A stretch of 64,000 nucleotides of DNA. Origin: Xestospongia muta (lineage: Eukaryota > Porifera > Demospongiae > Haplosclerida > Petrosiidae). The first letter of the stretch is position 1. Each line of letters opens with the position of its first letter. The position numbers and the translations under genes were made by a program. The notes beneath the pieces were generated by a model. It was not told the origin of the DNA. It saw nothing but the letters and a program-made list of their open reading frames with translations, and ran no database searches. Positions 26,500 through 38,383 of the stretch are shown piece after piece. The stretch is taken from NCBI GenBank assembly GCA_963693285.1, contig OY848921.1, positions 5,965,229 to 6,029,228 of the forward strand, written 5' to 3'.

Positions 26500-27242
26500 A
26501 CCAGTCATAAATGTACAAGTATTAGGAAATATGCGTTTTGTTAGTACAAAAGAGATGATAAGTTATTTCCTTCCATATATTGTTTACTAACAAAGGCAAT
26601 ATTAAATAATACATATATTCAGTATTGTCATTTGCAAACATCAAATTGCTAGAATGAATGAATTCATTGTTGTAATGATATTAACTATCTAATCACAGAT
26701 TGGTAAACACATAAAGCAATAATCATAAACTTTAATGTAAAAGTTGTGTAATTATCACTTCTTAGATGATGTGTCACAGTAAATACCGGGTTAAAAACAT
26801 TAAAAGTAATCAAGCCACACTCATAGTTAATACAGTAATTGCTAGGGTTAATTTTTCGTCGTTATAGTAATGATCACGTGGCTCAAAACATTACGTTTCC
26901 GCATTCGGTTTCCGTAGATCAGTCCAAAACAATTTATATATACCGAGGACTGCCTGGTATGTTTTAATGTCAGTTTGTAAATCAATTTATAAATGACTGG
27001 TACGATAGCGTGCCAGTTAATGAGAATTCTAAACTAAGTTATGACAAAATTAAGTATTAAGTATATAATGAAAATTGTCTATAACTAACAATAACAGTAA
27101 AACTGATCATTGCTTAAGTCACAAAATTACAAAAATATTTTGTGCAATTTCTAACTAACAGACAAAGAAAGGTTCAGGTTATTTACATATTGTATTTTAC
27201 TTAATTATCCTTAAACGTATTTGTATTGGTTTCTTTATAATT
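26500..27242. repeat. 3' flank duplicated at 42012-42751
   Basis: This stretch and 42012-42751 are close copies lying directly downstream of two paralogous receptor genes. It includes a relatively GC-rich, very well kept block at about 26845-26960 (ACGTTTCCGC, CGGTTTCCGTAGATCAGTCC) matching 42360-42475. The block could be a 3' regulatory or transcription-end element, or simply recently duplicated. Confidence 0.7.
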
Positions 27243-30200
27243 TTACCCTATCATCTTCTTCATTTCAATGTCTTTTGGGATAATTTCATTATCTCCATCT
27301 CCATGCCTACAATGATATAATTTATTTACTTATTCATAATTGTTCTCAGATAATAATACCTGCCGTTAATTGTATAATTTCTGTGTTTCTTAAAACACAC
27401 AACTACAATTAATACAGCAATTAGTGCAAATAATATTATTAAGATACTAGTTGTAGTAACTCCAACAAGAACATCAGAACTATCACTTGATCCAATTGAA
27501 TTAATTCCAGCTGGAATGTATAAATACAGTTTGAAATATACTACTCTTGTTTATTTATCCAAATAGCTATCATAAAAACAATGTATACACTGGATTTATT
27601 GTATGTGAAATAGTGGATAATAACATATTGAGTTGTTAACAGCAATTATACTTTGTACATTACTTCATACAAAATCTACCTAGACAATGAATTCCATCAG
27701 TAGCAAGGACACTTGACGTATCACAGGAACAGTAGTATGATCCATTAGTATTAGTACACTGAAACTCACATGTGTTTTGCAAACACTCATTTATGTCTAA
27801 TATCATTGTAACATAAAATACTAAACTAATCTTTATTACCTGATAAACAGTTATAACCATCCCATCCACTAACACAAGTACAATTGTTTGGTGCAGTACA
27901 TTCTTTGTTAATACCACAAACAGGATTACAAATAGCTAATAAGATATAAGTAACAATAGTACTATGTGTAGATAATTCAATATACCAGTTAGACAATCAC
28001 TACCAGTCCATCTAGTCATACAAGTACAAGTGTTTGGAGCTGTACATTCCATATTAGTGTCACATGAATTATAACATGTTGCTAGTATCAAATTGTAACT
28101 ATTGATGATAATAAATTCCATAAACAAAACCTGTCAAGCAATCATTTCCACTCCATCCACTGATACATGTACAAATGTCAGGAGCTGTACATTCTTTGTT
28201 AGTACCACATGGTGAACTACAGTTTGCTGTGATAATAGAAAATACGATTATATATTATATGATAATCATTAAACCATACGAGTCAAGCAATCATTTCCAC
28301 TATATCCACTGATACATGTACAAGTGTCAGGAGCTGTACATTCTTTGTTAGTACCACATGGTGAACTACAGTTTGCTATGATAATAGAAAATATGATTAT
28401 ATATTATATGATAATCATTAAACCATACTAGTCAAGCAATCATTTCCACTCCATCCACTGATACATGTACAAGTGTCAGGAGCTGTACATTCTTTGTTAG
28501 TACCACATAGTGAACTACAGTTTGCTGTGATAATAGAAAATGTGATTATAAATTATATGATAATCATTAAACCATACGAGTCAAGCAATCATTTCCACTC
28601 CATCCACTGATACATGTGCAAGTGTCAGGAGCTGTACATTCTTTGTTAGTGCCACATGGTGAACTACAGTTTGCTGTGATAATAGAAAATATGATTATAA
28701 ATTATATGATAATCATTAAACCATACGAGTCAAGCAATCATTTCCACTCCATCCACTGACACATGTACAAGTGTCAGGAGCTGTACATTCTTTGTTAGTG
28801 CCACATGATGAACTACAGTTTGCTGTGATAATAGAAAATATGATTATAAATTATATGATAATCATTAAAACATACGAGTCAAGCAATCATTTCCACTCCA
28901 TCCACTGACACATGTACAAGTGTCAGGAGCTGTACATTCTTTGTTAGTGCCACATGGTGAACTACAGTTTGCTGTGATAATAGAAAATATGATTATATAT
29001 TATATGACAATTCTTAAACTGTACGTGTCAAGCAATCATTTCCACTCCATCCACTGACACATGTACAAGTGTCAGGAGCTGTACATTCTTTGTTAGTACC
29101 ACATGGTGAACTACAGTTTGCTGTGATAATAGAAAATATGATTATAAATTATATGATAATCATTAAAACATACGAGTCAAGCAATCATTTCCACTCCATC
29201 CACTGATACATGTACAAGTGTCAGGAGCTGTACATTCTTTGTTAGTACCACATGGTGAACTACAGTTTGCTGTGATAATAGAAAATATGATTATATATTA
29301 TATGACAATTCTTAAACTGTACGTGTCAAGCAATCATTTCCACTCCATCCACTGACACATGTACAAGTGTCAGGAGCTGTACATTCTTTGTTAGTACCAC
29401 ATGGTGAACTACAGTTTGCTGTGATAATAGAAAATATGATTATAAATTATATGATAATCATTAAAACATACGAGTCAAGCAATCATTTCCACTCCATCCA
29501 CTGACACATGTACAAGTGTCAGGAGCTGTACATTCTTTGTTAGTACCACATGGTGAACTACAGTTTGCTGTGATAATAGAAAATATGATTATATATTATA
29601 TGACAATTATTAAACTGTACGTGTCAAGCAATCATTTCCACTCCATCCACTGATACATGTACAAGTGTCAGGAGCTGTACATTCTTTGTTAGTACCACAT
29701 GGTGAACTACAGTTTGCTGTGATAATTGAAAATTTGATTATATATTATATGATAATCATTAAAACATACGAGTCAAGCAATCATTTCCACTCCATCCACT
29801 GACACATGTACAAGTGTCAGGAGCTGTACATTCTTTGTTAGTACCACATGGTGAACTACAAATTGCTGTGATGATAAGGAAATATGATTATATATTAAAT
29901 GATAATTACTAAATGATACATGTCAAGCAGTCATTTATAATTCATCCACTGATCTATGTATATATTACTGTAAAAATTGATTATTGGTTTAATTATTATT
30001 TGGTTATACATGTTGAAGTTGTACTAATCATTTGTTGAAAGAAAACATAATACTGTTTTATTACTAATGTACTATTGCTTGTGTAACTATATAACCATTA
30101 ATTTCACATTATGTTAGTAATTAAAATAGTATTATGTTTACTCTTTATATGCCACCTGTATAACCATGTGATGATTAAGTAAACTAATCAATTATTACAA

Positions 30201-31557
30201 AAGTGCAAGTGTTAGAAGCTGTACATAGTTTGTTAGTGCCACGTGAACTACAATTTGCTATAATAATTACTAAAAACATAATGTAAGTCACCAATCATTT
30301 TTTCTCATATTATTACTTTGTCCATTCATTTTTTCATTCATGTATGACTAACTATATCTATCCATCCATTCTTATATTGATCTAACTATCTGACCTTTCT
30401 TCCTTTTAGTTGTGTTGTAGAGATAATGTGATTGAGGTCCTTCTCCTCCACCAGTTGTTGCTGAGATACTTACACCCACTTCTTGATAAGGCAACAATCC
30501 CTCCAGGAGATAAAGTGTGAACTGACTATCTACAGTTCTAGTAGATATCTCACTACCATTAGTATAATTGATGTACAGAGTATAGTGAGTAATGATACCA
30601 TTAGGTATCAAAGGCGGCTCCCATTGAATTAAAAAAGAATAATAAGTAGCAGTCATTGAAACATTAACGGGAGAACTACCAGGAGCTAAGATGTGACACT
30701 GTAAATAAACATACATGGTGGATGTATAATGTGTCATACCATCTTGTAAAGTAGTAGTGTTAATACAGGCTATAGGACCAGTGTCATTAATCCAACGTGA
30801 ATAAATGCAACACCGATAATTTGTAAAAGGCATCAGTCCAGTAAAACTTGTAAAATACGTAACATTGATATCTCTAATTAGCTCTCCCATATTGCAGTCT
30901 ATGGTATAGCCAAGTAGAATACCATCGTTACTGTAATTAAAAGGTGGAGACCATAATAGTGTCAGATTTTTTTGGTGTGGTATAGCTTGCATGTTCCTTA
31001 CAGGACCTGAGTAAGAATTATGAATGCAGAAGACTTCCATGTTTTGTAGCATTAGATAATATAGTTTCTAGGCTCACTGTCATGCATGTATGTCAATATA
31101 TGGAGTGTCAATTTTTTTCTTACTTAGACAGTTGAATCCATTACTAGCAAGTTTGTCCATACTATCAGAGCACTGACAAGAATAGTTACCAGGCCAGTTC
31201 ATACAAACATCTTCACATCGATTGGTTCCCTCTTGACATTCATTAACATCTACAATTATTATGAAGACTCTTTATATAGAAAGAAGTAGATACCTGTTAG
31301 ACAATCCGATCCAGTCCACCCTGGAGTACAAACACATGTGTTTTGCACAGAGCACTCCATATTAGTACCACAGGAAGAGTCATTACACAAAGCTTTATAT
31401 TGATTGCAATGATTAACAAATTGTTGGAGAAAAACATATACTTACGTTTACAATCTGGGTAAGCAGGACCATAACCAAGACAACATTGATGTGACATAAC
31501 ATACTTTGTAGCATATATTATTTTAGTTTCATTACTGTAAAATAATACAAATCAGTA

Positions 31558-31623
<66 letters not shown>

Positions 31624-31856
31624 CACTATATAACAGTTATTATATTTTTTCATTCCACTAACTTAAGACAAGGAAACCAACATAACAATCCACAGCATGT
31701 TTCTTTAGTATAAAGCATTACAATAGCACTAGATACAGTAGCCTGAAAACATCCCTTTGATGGACTACAACTGAAACATGAGACTTTGTCATGCATAATA
31801 TCGGTAACTTACCTTAATGTTAAGAGGAGAACAAGAAGGACACACAGGATCATCAT
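27243..31856 (-). CDS. EMI-EGF-FN3 receptor with 12-exon EGF array and short tail
   Basis: Signal exon 31813-31856 (MMILCVLLVLLLTL, clean GTAAGT donor). EMI-like exons at about 31675-31785 and 31445-31535 (CCLGYGPAYPDC), an EGF (about 31290-31390), a calcium-binding EGF (about 31130-31252, DVNEC), FN3 exons at about 30740-31010 (GPVRNMQAIPHQKNLTLLW) and 30395-30690. Then 12 tandem EGF exons (28131-29865), two further EGFs (about 27990-28085 and 27841-27937), a second calcium-binding EGF (about 27680-27797), a transmembrane exon 27360-27510 (helix VTTTSILIILFALIAVLIVV) and a last exon 27243-27306 encoding HGDGDNEIIPKDIEMKKMIG and TAA. The cytoplasmic part is about 30 residues with one Tyr close to the membrane (KKHRNY) and no kinase or SH3 motif. 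No stops were noticed. It shares an almost identical 5' half with the gene starting at 37670. Confidence 0.82.
28131..29865 (-). repeat. Twelve tandem EGF exons, 149-bp unit
   Basis: Twelve copies of a unit of a 96-nt exon plus an intron of about 53 nt. Length fits exactly: 11 x 149 + 96 = 1735. Each exon encodes NCSSPCGTNKECTAP, DTCTC, SGWSGNDCLT and is phase 1-1. Units are nearly identical, and alternate intron versions (AAACATACGAG and AAACTGTACGTG at the donor side) recur in pairs, suggesting duplication of two-unit blocks. A degenerate thirteenth copy lies near 29920-29960. Confidence 0.9.
31561..31621. repeat. (TA)n microsatellite in an EMI intron
   Basis: About 30 TA units within the intron between the two EMI-like exons. 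The same intron carries TA tracts at 37397-37434 and 49690-49741 in the paralogues, with different lengths. Confidence 0.95.
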
Positions 31857-32031
31857 TAAACTCGTAACTCGAAATATAATTTTAACCCTTTAGATCCAGT
31901 CATGAGCTTCAACGTGTGAAGGAATGTTAATGATTTCACGACGTGGGTGCGGTCAGGTTACACCCACTGGGGGAAAAAACCATGTGGACCATAGTGTTTA
32001 GTGTAGAGAAAAGCAGTTGTAGAGTTGTAAT

Positions 32032-32230
32032 ATGCCCAAGAATTGCTGTGTGGTACACTGCTTCAACTGGTTGAGAAAGAAGGAAGGACTGAGGTTTTTC
32101 ATATTCCCTCTTAATGACCAGGAACGCTGCAAAAAGTGGATAGCATCATAGCAGCAGTTAGAGGGGAAAACTGGCAACCAGTGAAGAGCACCAGGATATT
32201 GATTCCATGTACACAGACTTGAAGTCTTGG
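32032..32230 (+). pseudogene. THAP zinc-finger exon remnant, head to head with a receptor
   Basis: Frame starting MPKNCCVVHCFNWLRKKEGL continues to FIFPLNDQERCKKWIAS and then a TAG at 32149-32151. Further on, in another frame, NWQPVKSTRI fits the later part of a THAP domain (the conserved Trp-x-Pro). THAP domains are C2CH zinc fingers that bind DNA and are found in P-element transposases and host factors. This copy has a stop and a frameshift, and no transposase body was found. Its ATG lies 176 bp from the divergent receptor start at 31856. Confidence 0.7.
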
Positions 32231-32419
32231 TAGTTTAACCATTTGTAACAGCTTGCTCAATCTTAAACAGTACAGCTGCCACATGTGAGCAGTCTTCAGC
32301 CAAGCTGCAAAAATATGGGATGAGTTGGAGATGGTAGCTGATGCGAAAACAAACAGGTAGCTTAAATAAACTCACCCAGCCATGCACTTGCAATGTGCTG
32401 TGATAATAGTTCCACTAGG

Positions 32420-34543
32420 TTCAATATATACATATACATACACATACATATACATGCATAGATGTGTCATACACATACACACATATATATTATGTATGTT
32501 ATTATGACGTTCATAATCCCTATATCATACAATACATCTAGCAAGTTTAGATTTGAAAATGTAGAATTGAGAGCTTAGATAGCTATTATATTCTTCATAA
32601 ACAGCATAATGGCAGGTCTATAAGGATCTCATGACAAGCTTTATCAGTTTTGTCATTGCTAATGGTCCATAAGCATCATTACTTAATAAACAATACTGTA
32701 ATTAAATAATATTGTTTAATTACATTATGAAGCAATAAAGGTAAGCTAATATTAATCTTGTGTATAATTATAACAAATATAATATGGTTCATTGATGTAG
32801 AACCATAAAAAAATCTTAAAATATTAGTTGACATTTAACTTAAACTGCCAGAAAACCATTTATATTTAAAAATCAACAACTGAAATTGTTGAATCAAACT
32901 TGTTGATATTACTACTTGTAATCAATACTATGAAAAACAATTAGGAATGCTAAATGCATTCTTTTTTTCCAATTGAGGTAGTTATTTTAACTAGGGGTTC
33001 TTTCATCATAACAGCTATTTATTAATATGTTTCCAATAATTGATAAAATAATTGACTTGATTGACTAACACAGAGGAGGAGATATGATATACACAAATAT
33101 TATATGCATAGACCAGTCTCTAGAACATAACATTACATGTTAATAGGTGGTACAGACATTAGATACTTCTTGGTTTGACAAAACATCAGTTTACAACAAA
33201 ACATACTTTTGAAGACACTAGTGCATTTATAAAATGCCTTTGTCAATATAGTATATCTTAATGTTAATATCATGCAGTTGTTAATCATAGAACTAAAACA
33301 AAGAATGTCGTCTACTCTGGAAACAAATTCAATTAATCTTCCAAACAAGAGCAAGCAACTAACTTTACATCTTATTCTTACAAAATAAATTTTTCATGTA
33401 TGTCTATCATAGATGGAAACAATGACAGATAGTGTCATGGCCAGGTCAGATAAGTTGAAAGTTAATATATTTTGAGAGTATTGTGTTTAATGTTATGCTT
33501 CACATACAAGTTAATTAAAAATTAAAAAAGTCAAAGTTTATATAGGAATGACAATGCCAAAATGTACAGTAACAAGGTAAGAGTAGTATGTTTTCTAGCA
33601 ACATTAGTGTGTCAAACATGCTAGCTGCAAATTTAAACAATCTATCTTTTAAATAGCAAGTTCAAAATATTATAGCCAGATATAGATTACAGTTGTGGAC
33701 TAAAAATGTACATTATAGAGTTGTATGTTGCCACATTGTAAAGAATAAAGAGTGACATTCATGCATTTTTTACCAGTGAACATTGTCGAAAATTTTCATT
33801 AATGTTCACTGATAGAATTGTAGTGCATCATATTTATTGACCAAGATATGTTTAAAATAATGTTACAGAAGAACTTCCAAGAAGTATAGAACAAAAAGAG
33901 TGTTAGTTACATTATATAAGGTTTTGACCATTTATGTACTTAAAAAAGCACTCAAAGTGGACATTCTTGAAATAAGGGGGAAAATATAATGTAATATAAT
34001 GGGGAACCTAATACTCAAAATATTTACCATAAGATTTCTTAGAATTCCTAATTTTTTGCATGACCTATATATAGTCTATGTATTTTGTTACAAGCTTATA
34101 GCCTTATATATAAATGTGTGTAACTAAATATTAAAATTATCACTAAATGTTTTTGATCTTGTCCTCCCTATAAATGTAATACATACTTCACAAATAGCCA
34201 TTTCTTGTCTGCATATGTATATTATACTGATCTTGTTGGTTTTGATAGTCAAATGAGACCAAACTTTAATTCAAATGTCCATCAATATCAAAACATTATG
34301 CACAAACTCAACATTGAAAGTTTAATGAGCTGTAAATTCTCTGTAGGGTTATATATATAATCTAGAAATCATAAATAGTTACTATATTAACATTAATTAA
34401 TATATAACAAAAAATAAAACATTTAAAAATACATACTAGTAACAAGACCCTTATTTTCTCAATTAATTTACAGCTTTCCTCTCAAAATTCCTATTATAAA
34501 GTTTTTGATCAAATTTGATATTCAATTCAGTCAACTGACTTTG
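32420..34543. other. Intergenic region between two receptors
   Basis: No gene recognised. Short CATATA-type repeats lie at about 32425-32500. The part at about 34020-34540 is similar to 50570-51058, both immediately downstream of tyrosine-tail receptor copies, so it is a duplicated 3' flank. No polyadenylation or regulatory site can be assigned with confidence. Confidence 0.5.
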
Positions 34544-37393
34544 TCAGGGAGAAGCAGTAGAAGATCCTAGCTTTTCAGCACACATTCCTTTGCCGTAACC
34601 AAAATTGTATTCTATTTTAATATGATCTGGATCTGAGGTTGCATGCACTCTATATTGTATAAACAACAAGAGTAAGTTTTGAGTGTACTGATTGCATAAT
34701 ACCTTGATTTTGTGGGAGGAACAAAAGAAATAGGTTTCTTACATGTATTTGGAAGGTAACCATAACTATTATTGTCTACCATTTTTAAGGGCTGTGTATT
34801 TTCTTTACAACTTGATGTAGCAACCTCTCTGTAAATATTAGATCAGTTATGCATAATTATGGAAACACAAGAATTTGTTAATAATACCTAGCAGTAACTG
34901 TAGGATAATCATATACATCACTAGCTGCACTTGTACAACTGCTTTTCTCCACTTTCCCTTGATCTTGTTTTGTAGGCATTGGTGTCCTAGTATTAAAATG
35001 ACAATATATATGTCATATTGTAATACTCATACTCATAACATTTAGCACCATTCATTACTTCATATATGTTCTCTATTATATTATGAATGGCATGTTATGG
35101 GAACATAACAAACAGATAGGATATACTTAATGTGTGTAAATACTAACCTTGCTTTTAAATTATGTCTTTTTGACCTTATTTTCTTTAAAATAACAAATCC
35201 CATTATTAAACCACATATAGCACAAAGGACCAACAAAATGGCACCAATAACACAAAACATGACCAGTTTGTTTTTCGTACTTGTCTTATTTGGTGTTTTC
35301 GCTGGATATAAAGTTGTGTCATTTTAAAGAAAACAGACCAATTCTTCTATCTGTTCACATATATGCCATCCATCTATTGAGATCCATCCATCCATCCAAA
35401 CTTAAATATAGCATAACTATTGACAATAGTATATTGAAGTATATGATAGTGTACACACAGGATTTCAAGAAAACTGTATGTCATACATATCTGATCCATT
35501 AAATATGCCAATAAGACAATTATTACCATCTGTTACCACTGTTAACCTGTTAAGCAGTCAATAGCTATCCATCCATTTACACATGTACAAGTGTCAGGAG
35601 CTGTACATTCTTTGTTAGTGCCACATGGTGAACTACAGTTAGCTGTGATGTAGGAAACACGATTATATTATTATATGATAATCATTAAAACATACGAGTC
35701 AAGCAGTCATTTCCAGTCCATCCACTGACACATGTACAAGTATCAGGAGCTGTACATTCTTTTTTAGTACCACATGGTGAACTACAGTTTGCTGTGATAA
35801 TAGAAAATATGATTATATTATGTGATAATCATTAAAACATGTGAGTCAAGCAATCATTTCTAGTTCATCCCTTGACACATATATATCACTGTAAAAATTG
35901 ATTGGTTGATTTAACAATTATTTGGTTATACAGATTGCAATTGAAAACTTATATTTGTTGAAAAAGTAATCATAATATTGTTTTTATTACTAATGCACTA
36001 TTGTTTATATAGCCATATAAACATTAATTTCACAGTATATGCAAGCTGAATAATCATGCATGTATTACAAGTGTTAGTAGCTGTACATAGTTTGTTAGTG
36101 CCGGATGGTGAACTACAATTTGCTATAATGTAGTCACCAGCCATTTCTAATCATCTTATTATTCTCTGTTCATTCATGCATGATTCATTATATCTGTCCA
36201 TCAACTCCTTCATTGATCTAACTATCTGACCTTTCTTCCTTTTAGTTGTGTTGTAGAGATAATGTGATTGAGGTCCTTCTCCTCCACCAGTTGTTGCTGA
36301 GATACTTACACCCACTTCTTGATAAGGCAACAATCCCTCCAGGAGATAAAGTGTGAACTGACTATCTACAGTTCTAGTAGATATCTCACTACCATTAGTA
36401 TAATTGATGTACAGAGTATAGTGAGTAATGATACCATTAGGTATCAAAGGCGGCTCCCATTGAATTAAAAAAGAATAATAAGTAGCAGTCATTGAAACAT
36501 TAACGGGAGAACTACCAGGAGCTAAGATGTGACACTGTAAATAAACATACATGGTGGATGTATAATGTGTCATACCATCTTGTAAAGTAGTAGTGTTAAT
36601 ACAGGCTATAGGACCAGTGTCATTAATCCAACGTGAATAAATGCAACACCGATAATTTGTAAAAGGCATCAGTCCAGTAAAACTTGTAAAATACGTAACA
36701 TTGATATCTCTAATTAGCTCTCCCATATTGCAGTCTATGGTATAGCCAAGTAGAATACCATCATTACTGTAATTAAAAGGTGGACACCATAATAGTGTCA
36801 GATTTTTTTGATGTGGTATAGCTTGCATGTTCCTTACAGGACCTGAGTAAGAATTATGAATGCAGAAGACTTCCATGTTTTGTAGCATTAGATAATACAG
36901 TTTCTAGGCTCATTGTCATACATGTATGTCAATATATGGAGTGTCAATTTTTTTCTTACTTAGACAGTTGAATCCATTACTAGCAAGTTTGTCCATACTA
37001 TCAGAGCACTGACAAGAATAGTTACCAGGCCAGTTCATACAAACATCTTCACATCGATTGGTTCCCTCTTGACATTCATTAACATCTACAATTATTATGA
37101 AGACTCTTTATATAGAAAGAAGTAGACACCTGTTAGACAATCCGATCCAGTCCACCCTGGAGTACAAACACATGTGTTTTGCACAGAGCACTCCATATTA
37201 GTACCACAGGAAGAGTCATTACACAAAGCTTTATATTGATTGCAATGATTAACAAATTGTTGGAGAGAAACATATACTTACGTTTACAATCTGGGTAAGC
37301 AGGACCATAACCAAGACAACATTGATATGACATAACATACTTTGTAGCATATATTATTTTAGTTTCATTACTGTAAAATAATACAAATCAGTA

Positions 37394-37437
<44 letters not shown>

Positions 37438-37670
37438 CACTATATAACAGTTAGTATATTTTTTCATTCCACTAACTTAAGACAAGGAAACCAACATAAC
37501 AATCCACAGCATGTTTCTTTAGTATAAAGCATTACAATAGCACTAGATACAGTAGCCTGAAAACATCCCTTTGATGGACTACAACTGAAACATGAGACTT
37601 TGTCATGCATAATATCGGTAACTTACCTTAATGTTAAGAGGAGAACAAGAAGGACACACAGGATCATCAT
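34544..37670 (-). CDS. Chimeric EMI-EGF-FN3 receptor with tyrosine-rich tail
   Basis: The signal exon (start 37670), EMI-like, EGF, calcium-binding EGF and two FN3 exons (down to about 36230) are almost identical to the 31856 gene. The 3' half differs: only two EGF exons read well (about 35698-35793 and 35548-35643), then a transmembrane exon (about 35148-35330, VIGAILLVLCAICGLIMGFV) and cytoplasmic exons with NIYEVM (about 35035-35085), SDVYDYPTVTA (about 34905-34990), NNSYGYLPN with FVPPTKS (about 34710-34833) and a final exon with YNFGYGKGMCAEK and TGA at 34544-34546. The acceptor of the transmembrane exon is unclear and the membrane-proximal domain of other paralogues is missing, so the gene may be damaged. 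No kinase. Confidence 0.68.
37397..37434. repeat. (TA)n microsatellite in an EMI intron
   Basis: About 19 TA units, the shorter allele-like counterpart of the tract at 31561 within otherwise near-identical sequence. Confidence 0.95.
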
Positions 37671-37845
37671 TAAACTCGTAACTCGAAATATAATTTTAAC
37701 CCTTTAGATCCAGTAATGAGCTTCAACGTGTGAAGGAATGTTAATGATTTCACGACGTGGGTGCGGTCAGGTTACACCCACTGGGGGAAAAAACCATGTG
37801 GACCATAGTGTTTAGTGTAGAGAAAAGCAGTTGTAGAGTTGTAAT

Positions 37846-38045
37846 ATGCCCAAGAATTGCTGTGTGGTACACTGCTTCAACTGGTTGAGAAAGAAGGAAG
37901 GACTGAGGTTTTTCATATTCCCTCTTAATGACCAGGAACGCTGCAAAAAGTGGATAGCATCATAGCAGCAGTTAGAGGGGAAAACTGGCAACCAGTGAAG
38001 AGCACCAGGATATTGATTCCATGTACACAGACTTGACGTCTTGGC
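37846..38045 (+). pseudogene. Second THAP exon remnant, head to head with a receptor
   Basis: Near-identical to the remnant at 32032: MPKNCCVVHCFNW, RFFIFPLNDQERCKKWIAS, then TAG (37963-37965). It carries the same defects, so it was already broken before the segmental duplication. It is absent upstream of the third paralogue (start 49979). Confidence 0.7.
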
Positions 38046-38341
38046 AGTTTAACCATTCGTAACAGCTTGCTCAATCTTAAACAGTACAGCTGCCACATGT
38101 GAGCAGTCTTCAGCCAAGCTGCAAAAATATGGGATGAGTTGGAGATGGCAGCTGATGCGAAAACAAACAGCTAGCTTAAATAAACTCACCCAGCCATGCA
38201 CTTGCAATGTGCTGTGATAATAGTTCCACTAGGTTCAACAGCTATCCACAGTTAATAAGCCATAATTAGAGACTTCATGCTTGGATTATCCTTGGCAGTG
38301 ACTACACCCAACAAAGAGTTGACAGTCCAAGTACACAAACA

Positions 38342-38381
<40 letters not shown>
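38342..38381. repeat. (TA)n microsatellite
   Basis: About 19 TA units just right of the duplicated block, in unassigned sequence. Confidence 0.9.

Positions 38382-38383
<2 letters not shown>

Larger units (their letters stand above)
30380..32420. repeat. Segmental duplication, partner 36212-38237
   Basis: About 2.0 kb almost identical to 36212-38237. It covers the FN3, EGF, EMI and signal exons, the promoter side and a THAP remnant. Differences seen are single bases (for example Ser versus Cys after LLW in the first FN3) and TA-repeat length. Identity ends abruptly at GTTCCACTAGGTTCAA on the right. Confidence 0.9.
36212..38237. repeat. Segmental duplication, partner 30380-32420
   Basis: Second copy of the 2-kb block. 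Its left edge falls at ATTGATCTAA (about 36212-36221), a string shared by all paralogues here. To the left, the sequence matches the 52.7-kb gene type instead. Such a switch marks a recombination or conversion boundary. Confidence 0.85.

Noticed and set aside
28131..29865. Regular 149-bp repeats resembling a CRISPR array or satellite
   Set aside because: Each unit encodes a complete six-cysteine EGF module with splice signals; there are no variable spacers, and the host is clearly eukaryotic.
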